In this document: piece by piece, positions 30,125-38,042 of the stretch
Numbering within the stretch: the stretch's first letter is position 1
How the letters are laid out: each line of letters begins with the position of its first letter
Assembly (NCBI RefSeq): GCF_011801145.1
Contig: NZ_CP046172.1
Coordinates: 1,426,001 to 1,490,000 of the forward strand
DNA: 64,000 bases
Reading direction: 5' to 3'
Source: Nocardia arthritidis
GTDB lineage: Bacteria > Actinomycetota > Actinomycetes > Mycobacteriales > Mycobacteriaceae
The notes under the pieces: model-generated
The model's input: only the letters and a program-made list of their open reading frames with translations
Told to the model about the DNA's origin: nothing
Database searches by the model: none
Position numbers and translations under genes: made by a program

Positions 30125-30784
30125 TCACCGGCGATACTGGCCGGGTCCATGGTTTTGCGGCAGGTAGGGCTGGCCCTGGTGTGGATACCCTGGTGCGGGA
30201 ACGGGATTCGATTGCCCCGGCGGGAAAGGCGCTGCGGGCGGATACGGCTGCGCCTGCGGATATGGTTGCGCGGCATAGGCATTCGCAGCCTGTGCCGCAC
30301 GCAACGCCAGCACATCCCGCCGCCGCACCACCGTCAGATACCAGAAATCATGGTTGGTGTTCTCGTCGAACACCCAGTCGGTGAACCAATCCCAGATCTT
30401 CTCGAATACGCCGCCGATCCACCGGCGTGCCAGATTCCCGAACGTCGGCCACGATCCGTCGCTGCGGCGGATCACGACCAGCCCGAACAGCGCCTTGCCG
30501 AGCGTCGCGTGGGCGATCCCCTGGATCACCGTCATGTGGACGAACGTCACCACGACGAAGGTGCCGACCGCCGCCGCGAACAACGTGATGAACTGCTTCG
30601 GCGTGTGCTGCCCATGCGTGGCCGCGAACAGTATCGCGAACGGCGGTACAACGTGCACCGCCACATCGACGCAGGCCGCCAGGAACTTGCGAAGCTCACG
30701 GGGCGAGGGGTATCGCGGATCGTCCTCGCCGCCGTGTGGTCCGTGCGGATACTTCCCCCGGTAATCGCTCACGCCATGCGGCAT
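30125..30784 (-). CDS. RDD family membrane protein
   Basis: About 219 residues with an RDD-like membrane core (three to four hydrophobic segments between residues 35 and 155), ATLGKALFGLVVIRR, and RRRDVLALRAA before a Pro/Tyr/Gln-rich tail. DDPRYPSPREL at the N-terminus is shared with the RDD protein at 25436-26059. The start could be the ATG at 30784 or the internal GTG five codons later. The function is not known. Confidence 0.78.
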   Translation of the reverse strand: MPHGVSDYRGKYPHGPHGGEDDPRYPSPRELRKFLAACVDVAVHVVPPFAILFAATHGQHTPKQFITLFAAAVGTFVVVTFVHMTVIQGIAHATLGKALFGLVVIRRSDGSWPTFGNLARRWIGGVFEKIWDWFTDWVFDENTNHDFWYLTVVRRRDVLALRAAQAANAYAAQPYPQAQPYPPAAPFPPGQSNPVPAPGYPHQGQPYLPQNHGPGQYRR

Positions 30785-30799
30785 GGCATGGCGATGATC

Positions 30800-31690
30800 T
30801 CAGGCGTGCGCGGAATGCGCTGCCCGGTCCGGGGTTTCGTCGTCCATGGTGGCGAAGAAGCCGCCGATCACGTCCTCGATCTCGGAGACCGATTCGGCGC
30901 AGTACAGGATCGGCTGGTAATGGGTGATGTCGTAGACGGCGGTACCCATCGCGACCACATCGAGCGGACGCAACTGCGCGTGCCGGAATTCCTCGATCTC
31001 GCCGAAGGAGGAGAGCAGGCCCGCGCCGTAGCAGCGGATATCGTCACCCTCCCGGACCACGCCGAATTCCATCGAGAACCAGAACACGTCGGCCAGGAAC
31101 TTCAGCGCCCGATCGGTTTCCAGCCGATTGACGGCCTCGCCGACGGCCGCGTAGATCTCGGCGAAGCGCGGGCTGGCGATCTGGTTGGCATGACCAATGA
31201 TCTCGTGGATGGCATCCGGCTCCGGCGTGTACAGCGGCGCGGAGTGGTGCCGGATGTACTGGGTGGAGTGGAAGATCCGGTCGGCGAACGATCCGAAGAA
31301 CTGACGCAGCGGCACCAGCCCGGCGGCGGGCACGTAGCGGAAGCCGGTGAGCGGCGCGAGCAGGGCGGAGACCTCGTCCAGCTGTGGAATGTGGTCGGTG
31401 GGCAGGCCGAGCAGCGCCGCCGCGTCCCGCACTTCCGAGCAGGCGTATCTCTCGTGTTTACGCCGCAGTTCGGCGGAGACGATGCGCCATACCTGCTGCT
31501 CCTCGTCTGTGTAGTCGATGCGCGGTTGCGGCTGGCCGGGTCGGTATTCCAGTGCCATCGCGGCGATCGCGTTGCGGCGCGCCCGGTAAGCCGGGTCGTG
31601 CACGCCAGGGTGCTCGTCGCTCAAATGCACCGTCACGTCGCCGTCGCCGGTTCGGGTCACGGGCGAATACAGCTGTGCCTCGGTGAACAT
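30800..31690 (-). CDS. phhA: Phenylalanine 4-monooxygenase
   Basis: A 296-residue aromatic amino acid hydroxylase that converts phenylalanine to tyrosine with Fe(II), O2 and a pterin. The iron ligands are visible as His162 and His167 in IHEIIGH, and Glu208 in WFSMEFG. It lacks the N-terminal ACT regulatory domain of animal enzymes and is of bacterial length. The ATG at 31690 is preferred over a TTG four codons earlier. It lies 15 bp upstream of the RDD gene on the same strand. Confidence 0.93.
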   Translation of the reverse strand: MFTEAQLYSPVTRTGDGDVTVHLSDEHPGVHDPAYRARRNAIAAMALEYRPGQPQPRIDYTDEEQQVWRIVSAELRRKHERYACSEVRDAAALLGLPTDHIPQLDEVSALLAPLTGFRYVPAAGLVPLRQFFGSFADRIFHSTQYIRHHSAPLYTPEPDAIHEIIGHANQIASPRFAEIYAAVGEAVNRLETDRALKFLADVFWFSMEFGVVREGDDIRCYGAGLLSSFGEIEEFRHAQLRPLDVVAMGTAVYDITHYQPILYCAESVSEIEDVIGGFFATMDDETPDRAAHSAHA

Positions 31691-31894
31691 ACTTCGATGC
31701 AAGCACTACCGGGTCTGGTCGACAACAAAAGCCCGACGAACTACGCAAATTGCCTATCTGACCCGGTTATTTGGTGTCACTGCTAGCCGTGCATGGGCGG
31801 GTCGGTCCAACGATGGAGTGAATGAATCTTGCATTATTCGGCTACGGCGTTGCGGGCCGTGACGCAAGATGACGGAGTAAGTGAAGGAGGGCGC

Positions 31895-32119
31895 ATGAAA
31901 AACGAAGTCCCCGTCAGCGGCGCCGTACGGATCGAACCCGATCGGCGACTGCTCGCCGCGGCCGCGGCCATCATGGGCACCGCGACCAGCACCGCGACCG
32001 TCAACGAGGCGCTGCGCCGCATCGTGGTGCACGAGCGCCAGCTGCGTCACCTGGAAAGGCTTGCGGCAGGGGTACTTTCGAACGCATTCGCCCCGGACCC
32101 GCTGGCGGTGGAACGCTAG
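31895..32119 (+). CDS. VapB-like antitoxin, no toxin partner seen
   Basis: A 74-residue protein with the VapB pattern RIEPDRRLLAAAAAIMGT followed by TATVNEALRRIV, a ribbon-helix-helix type DNA-binding start. The ATG at 31895 follows aaggagggcgc. VapB proteins bind and neutralise PIN-domain VapC RNases, usually encoded next door. Here the next gene is an unrelated hydrolase on the other strand, so this is an orphan or a regulator. Confidence 0.7.
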   Translation: MKNEVPVSGAVRIEPDRRLLAAAAAIMGTATSTATVNEALRRIVVHERQLRHLERLAAGVLSNAFAPDPLAVER

Positions 32120-32123
32120 GCCC

Positions 32124-33656
32124 TCAGTGCTCGGCGGCCCGCGCCGGGCAGTTGGTATCGGGTGGCGGCGTCAGATCGGTCAGATATTTGATCACCGGCT
32201 CGTCGACGCATGGACCGCTGGTGAACGCCGCGCCGTGCTGGACCCCGTCGAAGGTGATCAGCGCGGCGTTGAACGCCTGGGCCATGTGCAGCGCGCCCTG
32301 ATACGGCGTCGCCGGATCGATCTTCGCCGCGACGACGACGATCTTCGGCAGGCCCGGCGCCTTCGGCTGATGCGGTTGGGCATTCGTCGGGATCGGCCAG
32401 AAGGCGCAGGTGTCGAGGGCCGACAGCTTGCTGCGCAGCCCATCGTCGAAGGCCGGGCCTGCGGCCCTGGCACGACGGTCGATCTCGGCGGCCGTCACCC
32501 GGTCGGTCACCCGGATATTCTCCAGGCAGCGCACCGCCTGGTTCAGGCCCTGGTCGGCCGACTCCTGATACGAGGTCGCCTCCTGCTGCATGCCGTCGCC
32601 GTGGCCGTGCGCGAGCTCGGTCAGGCCCTTGGTCAGCGCGGGCCACAGTTTCGGGCTGTACATGGCGGAGATGGTCGCGGTGATGGCGTCGGTGTAGTCG
32701 AGCCCCCGCTTGTCGGCCGTCGGCGCCGGCCGCTCCATGAGCGGCAGCACCAGCTTGCGGTAGGCGTCGGTCGTCTGTTTGGGATCGGTGCCGAGCGGAC
32801 AGTCGGGTGATTTGGCGCAGTCCGCGGCGTACGCGTCGAAGGCGGCCTGGAAACCGCCCGCCGAGGCGACCGGATCGACGATGTTGGTGGTCGGGTCGAC
32901 GGGCGCGTCGAGCACCATCGCCCTGACCCGGTCCGGGAACATCTCGGCATAGGTCGAACCGATCCTGGTGCCGTACGACGCGCCGAAATAGGTGAGCTTC
33001 GCATCGCCGAGCACCGCCCGGATCACATCGAAATCCCGTGCCACGTCGACGGTTCCGACGTGGGCGAGTAGTGCCGCTCCGGTGCGTCGCAGACAGGAAT
33101 TGGCGTAGTTCTCGTGCTCTTCCTCGGCCTCGTCGATCTCAACCAGCTGGCCGGTGTTCAGCACGCGCAGATCGGTCATCCGCTCCTTGGCGGTCTGGCA
33201 CTGGACCAGCGGGGTAGACGCGCCGAGCCCGCGCACGTCGATGCCGATGATGTCGAAGTGCTCGGACAGCGGGGTTTTGCCGAGGTAAATCGGCAGATCC
33301 AGGCCGGGCCCGCCCGGACCGCCCGGATTGGTGAGCAGCGAGCCGGTCTTCGAACCCTTGGCGCGCAGCCGGGAAATGGCGATTCGCGCGGTCTCCCCGT
33401 TGGGGTCGGCGTAGTCGACCGGCACCATGATCCGCGCGCAGTCGAGGCCGGCCTCGGTCAGGCCGCGCCAGCCCGGGTAGCCGTCGCAGGAGCCCCACGA
33501 GACGGTCTGGTGGTAGAAGCGGTCGAGCGTCGGCGCGGGCGGTGGCGCGGGCTTTTCGGTGGTGCAGGCCGTCACGAGCAGCACGGCGGCCGCGATCATG
33601 GTGGGCGGCAGGAGGATTCGCTGGGATTTCGCGGTTCCCTTGCGCCGATTGAGCAT
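32124..33656 (-). CDS. TAP-like alpha/beta hydrolase lipoprotein
   Basis: About 510 residues. The N-terminal signal peptide ends in the lipobox LVTAC (Cys at about residue 30), so the mature protein is membrane-anchored outside the cell. The hydrolase core has the nucleophile in FGASYGTR, an acid in AAKIDPATP and His in GVQHGAAF, as in tripeptidyl-aminopeptidase-like enzymes such as Streptomyces SlpD/TAP and mycobacterial Hip1/CaeA (Rv2224c). The ATG at 33656 is right before the signal peptide. Confidence 0.88.
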   Translation of the reverse strand: MLNRRKGTAKSQRILLPPTMIAAAVLLVTACTTEKPAPPPAPTLDRFYHQTVSWGSCDGYPGWRGLTEAGLDCARIMVPVDYADPNGETARIAISRLRAKGSKTGSLLTNPGGPGGPGLDLPIYLGKTPLSEHFDIIGIDVRGLGASTPLVQCQTAKERMTDLRVLNTGQLVEIDEAEEEHENYANSCLRRTGAALLAHVGTVDVARDFDVIRAVLGDAKLTYFGASYGTRIGSTYAEMFPDRVRAMVLDAPVDPTTNIVDPVASAGGFQAAFDAYAADCAKSPDCPLGTDPKQTTDAYRKLVLPLMERPAPTADKRGLDYTDAITATISAMYSPKLWPALTKGLTELAHGHGDGMQQEATSYQESADQGLNQAVRCLENIRVTDRVTAAEIDRRARAAGPAFDDGLRSKLSALDTCAFWPIPTNAQPHQPKAPGLPKIVVVAAKIDPATPYQGALHMAQAFNAALITFDGVQHGAAFTSGPCVDEPVIKYLTDLTPPPDTNCPARAAEH

Positions 33657-33806
33657 TCGTTTGTCCCCGAGTACGTCCAGTGGTCCCCTCAGTCTGCCGT
33701 ACCGGCGCGGATCCGCAATCGGGGATACCCGCCGCGGCCGCCCGCACCCGACATGTCGGTGGGTGCTGGCATGATCCGAATCCACCACCGCACCCGAGGG
33801 GGACCG

Positions 33807-34487
33807 ATGTCGATACCGATTGCCAATCTGCCCTCCGCCGCGCGCCCGCGCGAGCGGCTGCTCGCCCTCGGCCCACACGCGCTCAGCGACGGCGAACTGC
33901 TCGCGCTGCTGCTGCGCCAGGGCCGCCGCGGTACGAGCGCGCTGGACATGGCCACCGAACTGCTCGCCGAACACGGCGGACTCACCGGGCTTTCCGGCGC
34001 CCGCCCCGAGGAACTGTCCCGGCGCACCGGCGTCGGCGCGGCGAAGGCCGCCGCGATCGTCGCGGCATTCCACCTCGGTTCGCGGGCCCGCGGCCGCACC
34101 GATACCGCGCCGCGGCTGACCGGCACCGCCGAGGTCGCCGCGGTGGCGCTGCCGATGTTCGCGGGCGTCCGCGTCGAGCGGCTGCTGGTGCTGGTATGCG
34201 ATGCGCAGAATCGCCTGCGGCACAAGATGTTCGTGGCGGAGGGCGCGCTCGACCAGGTCATCGTCCCGGTGCGCGAGGTGCTGAATACGGTGCTGCGGCA
34301 CGACGGCCGCGCCTTCGCCATCGTGCACAACCACCCGTCCGGCGATCCGAATCCGAGCATGGACGACCGCCGCACCACCGCCCGGCTCATCGCCGCCGCC
34401 GATACGGTCGGCCTGCGCTTCCTCGACCATGTGGTGATCGCGGGCGAGCGCTGGTCGACCGTGCCGCCGCTGGTCCAGGTCGAATGA
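33807..34487 (+). CDS. radC: RadC/JAB-domain DNA repair protein
   Basis: A 226-residue RadC family protein: an N-terminal helix-hairpin-helix region (LSRRTGVGAAKAAAIVAA) and a C-terminal JAMM metalloprotease-like domain with HNHPSGDPNPSMDD (His174, His176, Ser184, Asp187). The ATG at 33807 follows gaggggga. Its cellular role remains debated: the repair link came from a misassigned E. coli allele, and the domain suggests a metal-dependent hydrolase. Confidence 0.92.
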   Translation: MSIPIANLPSAARPRERLLALGPHALSDGELLALLLRQGRRGTSALDMATELLAEHGGLTGLSGARPEELSRRTGVGAAKAAAIVAAFHLGSRARGRTDTAPRLTGTAEVAAVALPMFAGVRVERLLVLVCDAQNRLRHKMFVAEGALDQVIVPVREVLNTVLRHDGRAFAIVHNHPSGDPNPSMDDRRTTARLIAAADTVGLRFLDHVVIAGERWSTVPPLVQVE

Positions 34488-34509
34488 GCGGGCGTGCCCG
34501 GGTCGCCGA

Positions 34510-35589
34510 TCACCGGGCGGCGAGCCAGGATTCGGTATAGCCGTCGATCTCGCCGATCAGTGCGGTCTTCGCGGCGTCGTCGAGAAATGAGGCGGTTACG
34601 GCATTTCTCGCGAGGTTCGCCAGGCCGCGCTCGTCGAGGTTCAGCAGGTCGGCCGCCACCGCGTACTCGGTATTGAGGTCGGTGCCGAACATCGGCGGAT
34701 CGTCGGAGTTGATCGTGACCAGCACGCCGGCCTCGATCATCCGCGCGATCGGATGATCGGCGAGCGAGGGCACGGCGCGGGTCGCGACATTCGAGGTCGG
34801 GCACACCTCGAGCGGGATGCGCAGGTCGGCCAGGTGCCGCAGCAGCCGCGCATCCCGCACGGCGCTGGTGCCATGGCCGATCCGTTCGGCGCGCAGCTCG
34901 GTGAGCGCGTCCCAGATCGTGGCGGGGCCGGTCGTCTCGCCCGCGTGCGGCACGCTGTGCAACCCGGCGGCGATCGCGCGGTCGAAAACCGGTTTGAATT
35001 GCGGTCGTGGCACACCGGTTTCCGGACCGCCGAGGCCGAACGAGACCAGTCCGTCGGGGCGCAGGCGGTCGGCGGTGGCGAGCCGGACGGTCTCCTCCGC
35101 GGCCGCCAGCCCCTGCTCCCCGGGTATGTCGAAGCACCAGCGCAGCCGGATGCCGAAATCGGCCTCGGCCGTAATTCTGGCGTCCTCGATCGCGTCGAGG
35201 AAACCGCGCGGATCGATGCCGCGGATCACCGAACTGTATGGCGTGACGGTGAGTTCGGCGTACCGGATGTGCTGCCCGGCCATATCGCGGGCGATCTCGT
35301 AGGTCAGCAGCCGGACGTCCTCCGGTGTGCGGATCAGATCCACCACCGACAGGTAGACCTGGATGAAATGCGCGAAGTCGGTGAATCTGAAGTAATCGGC
35401 AAGTGCCTCAGCGTTTTTCGGAACCGGTGAATCCCGGTGGCGGGACGCCAATTCCGCGACGATGCGGGGTGAGACGGAGCCGACGTGATGGACGTGCAGT
35501 TCGGCTTTGGGCAGTTCGGCGATGAACGCGGACAGGGCGGTCAAGCTGTCACCTCCGGCGAAGATCGGGCTGTGGTCAGCGTAAGACAT
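34510..35589 (-). CDS. Adenosine deaminase family amidohydrolase (variant)
   Basis: A 359-residue metal-dependent deaminase. The zinc ligands and active-site motifs are present: His32 and His34 in ELHVHHVGS, PHAGET, IGHGTSA and TINSDDPPMF. The first motif has HHVGS where classical adenosine deaminase has HLDG, so the substrate may differ from adenosine. The canonical enzyme is encoded separately at 53165-54262. It converges on radC. Confidence 0.82.
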   Translation of the reverse strand: MSYADHSPIFAGGDSLTALSAFIAELPKAELHVHHVGSVSPRIVAELASRHRDSPVPKNAEALADYFRFTDFAHFIQVYLSVVDLIRTPEDVRLLTYEIARDMAGQHIRYAELTVTPYSSVIRGIDPRGFLDAIEDARITAEADFGIRLRWCFDIPGEQGLAAAEETVRLATADRLRPDGLVSFGLGGPETGVPRPQFKPVFDRAIAAGLHSVPHAGETTGPATIWDALTELRAERIGHGTSAVRDARLLRHLADLRIPLEVCPTSNVATRAVPSLADHPIARMIEAGVLVTINSDDPPMFGTDLNTEYAVAADLLNLDERGLANLARNAVTASFLDDAAKTALIGEIDGYTESWLAAR

Positions 35590-35697
35590 TGCCGCGCACC
35601 GGAACTCGGATCGTTCGCATTCGGGTGAGTCGATCGTGACCGAGATCTCTAGTGTGCCTCTTTACCTCGAGTGCGGTTCAGGTTCAAGAATCGTCCC

Positions 35698-37119
35698 ATG
35701 ACTTCTACGGAACCCGCGGCCGGGTGGCGTGACCTGGTCACGGATGGGCGTATCGGTGCTGCCATCGTGCTGGCCGGTGGCACCGCACTGTACGCGATCA
35801 GCAGCTACGTGACCGCGAGCCTACTGCCCACCGCCATTCAGGATATCGGCGGTGCGCGTTACCTCGCCTGGGCCACAACGGTTTTCGTAGTGGCATCGAT
35901 CTTGTCGTCCACCTTGGTCAGCAAAATGCTCGCGGTGCGCGGGCCGATCGGCTCGTATCTCACCGGCTTCGGCCTGTTCTCGGTCGGCACCGTGATCTGC
36001 GCGGCGAGTCCGGTGATGGCGGTCATGCTGGTCGGGCGCACCGTGCAGGGATTCGGTGGCGGTCTGCTGATGGGGCTGGGCTATTCGGTGATCCACATCG
36101 CGTATCCGCAGCGGTTGCGGGCGAGGGCGGCGGCGTTGGTGTCGGCGATGTGGGGCGTCGGCACCTTCGTCGGTCCGGCGCTCGGCGGCGTCTTCGCCCA
36201 ATTGGGCGTGTGGCGTTTGGCTTTCGTGGCGCTGGCGGTGCTGTGTGTCGCGATCGGGGCCGTCGTCCCGTTCGCGTTGCGCGGCAGCGAACCCAGCGGA
36301 CACGCGCACCGGATTCCGGTCGCCTCGCTGGCGCTGTTGACCACCGCCGCGGCCCTGCTCAGCATCGGCAGCGTGTTGCACGGCGGATGGACGGCGCTCG
36401 CCATCGCGGGCGCGCTGGCCGTGATCGCCGGCTTCCTCGCACACGAGCGCCGGGCGGCGGTCTCGGTGCTGCCGCGACTGACCTTCGTTCGCGAATCGCC
36501 GCTGCGCTGGATCTATCTGACGATGATCGGCGTCGCGATCGGGATAAGCCTGGAGAACTTCATTCCGCTGTTCGCACAGGAACTCGGCAGGATGGTGCCG
36601 CTGGTCGCGGGCTTCGTCGGTGCCGCGGCCTCGCTGGCCTGGACGGTGGCGCAGATCTTCAGCGTCAACGCGACCGGGCACCGCGCCACCGAGCGCTTGC
36701 GGATCGTCGGCCCCGTCGTGCTGTCCACCGGGCTCTTCCTCACCGCGATCTGCCAGATCCGCGACGGCGGCATCGCGATGATCGTCGTCTGGATCGTCTG
36801 CATGATGGTCGCGGGCGCCGGAATCGGTTTGGCCTGGCCGCATTTGGCCACCGCGGTAATGGGCGCGAGCCCGGATCCGGCCGAGGGGCAGCAGGCCGCC
36901 GCGGCGATCGGCACTGTCCAACTCATCGCCAACACCTTCGGCGCCGCGATCTCCGGCGTGCTGGTGAACCTCGGCGATCCGTCCCCGCTGCGTTCGGCTC
37001 GCTTCCTGGAAATCGGGCTGGCGGTCATCGCCGCACTCGGCGTCCTGAGCGCGCTGGCCGCTCGGCGGCCCGCGAACCAGGCCGTGCCCGCCGCCGCACT
37101 GGCCGAGACCATCGCCTGA
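35698..37119 (+). CDS. MFS transporter
   Basis: About 473 residues with 12-14 hydrophobic segments. It starts after a short soluble N-terminus with IVLAGGTALYAISSYVTASL and has STLVSKMLAVRGPIGSYLTG in the motif A region. It is a member of the drug-efflux type facilitators, substrate unknown. The ATG at 35698 is chosen; an in-frame GTG at 35671 would add nine residues. An MFS fragment follows it. Confidence 0.85.
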   Translation: MTSTEPAAGWRDLVTDGRIGAAIVLAGGTALYAISSYVTASLLPTAIQDIGGARYLAWATTVFVVASILSSTLVSKMLAVRGPIGSYLTGFGLFSVGTVICAASPVMAVMLVGRTVQGFGGGLLMGLGYSVIHIAYPQRLRARAAALVSAMWGVGTFVGPALGGVFAQLGVWRLAFVALAVLCVAIGAVVPFALRGSEPSGHAHRIPVASLALLTTAAALLSIGSVLHGGWTALAIAGALAVIAGFLAHERRAAVSVLPRLTFVRESPLRWIYLTMIGVAIGISLENFIPLFAQELGRMVPLVAGFVGAAASLAWTVAQIFSVNATGHRATERLRIVGPVVLSTGLFLTAICQIRDGGIAMIVVWIVCMMVAGAGIGLAWPHLATAVMGASPDPAEGQQAAAAIGTVQLIANTFGAAISGVLVNLGDPSPLRSARFLEIGLAVIAALGVLSALAARRPANQAVPAAALAETIA

Positions 37120-37214
37120 CCCGTCGGGGGCACATGCCGCGCCTGCGCCCGGATCCTCGATTTCGACCAACTGTGTTCGGCGACAATCGATGTCGTGACG
37201 CAGGCGGGGTGTGG

Positions 37215-37505
37215 ATGACGATGCCCGCCACGACGCCGCATGCCGGTCCGGTCGTGGCGGTCATCGTCCTCGGCACGATTCTCGACCCGCTCGACGCCGC
37301 CATGGTCGCCGTCGCGCTGGCCCCAATGCACACCTACTTCGGTATTTCCGTCGCCGAAGTCTCGCTGCTGGCTCGAACGACAGTGCCATACGCCTGTTCG
37401 CCGCAACCCCTCTTCGCCGCTGGCGTGCTGATCACCATCATGAATGTCGCCCGCCGGGTGAAAAGCCATGGGCACGAGGTGGATTCGCCGAGCGCGGCAC
37501 GGTGA
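37215..37505 (+). pseudogene. Remnant of an MFS transporter gene
   Basis: The 96-residue frame begins like a 14-TM facilitator (VVAVIVLGTILDPLDAAMVA, then VALAPMHTYFGISVAEVSLL) but breaks off after the first helix. It passes into a short hydrophobic stretch and an unrelated polar end. Only about a fifth of a transporter remains, so I read it as a decayed, internally deleted copy beside the intact MFS gene. Confidence 0.65.
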
Positions 37506-38042
37506 ACGCCCGCGCTCGAGATATGAGTTGACTGCCGATGTCTTCTGCGCCGCTATCTCCGGTTTGCATGTGAACCTGCGCTGCATTCGGGTCGCTACCT
37601 GGAGATCGGATAGACGTCCATGGGCCGCGCCCGCCGTGTTCCGGATAAGTCGCCGATAAACCGTTGATGCATCATCAAGTTATTGAGCGCCCCAAAATAT
37701 ATTGGCATTCCGGTACGGCGGACGTATTCAGTAGGGCGCTCATCTGCTGAATTGACTGTTCGCGCATGCGTATTGACTATTCGCGCACGGCGTTGCGCTC
37801 GGGCTTTCCGGCGGTGCGCGGTTGATGTAGCCTTTGCAACGGCGGCCTACTTGCGCGATCGCATCGGTGCGGCAGCAGCTGGTGTTAACGTTGGAGTGGC
37901 GTTCGAAAACGGGGAGAGTTTGTAGTTGTTCAATTGTGTTCGGGGCGGGTACGTCTTGTGTGTTAATTCATCGCTCGATGTGCGGGGGTCCTCGGTGCAA
38001 TCGGGCGACGATATGTATGCGACTGGTCGATGGGGGTAGCTT
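37506..38042. other. Intergenic region, no gene supported
   Basis: About 540 bp, noticeably richer in A and T than the flanks from roughly 37,650 on. No frame shows a ribosome site or family resemblance. It marks the left edge of the type VII-associated cluster and presumably holds its promoter. Confidence 0.5.

Noticed and set aside
33657..34430. In-frame N-terminal extension of the TAP-like hydrolase
   Set aside because: It would overlap radC completely and place the signal peptide and lipobox in the middle of the protein.
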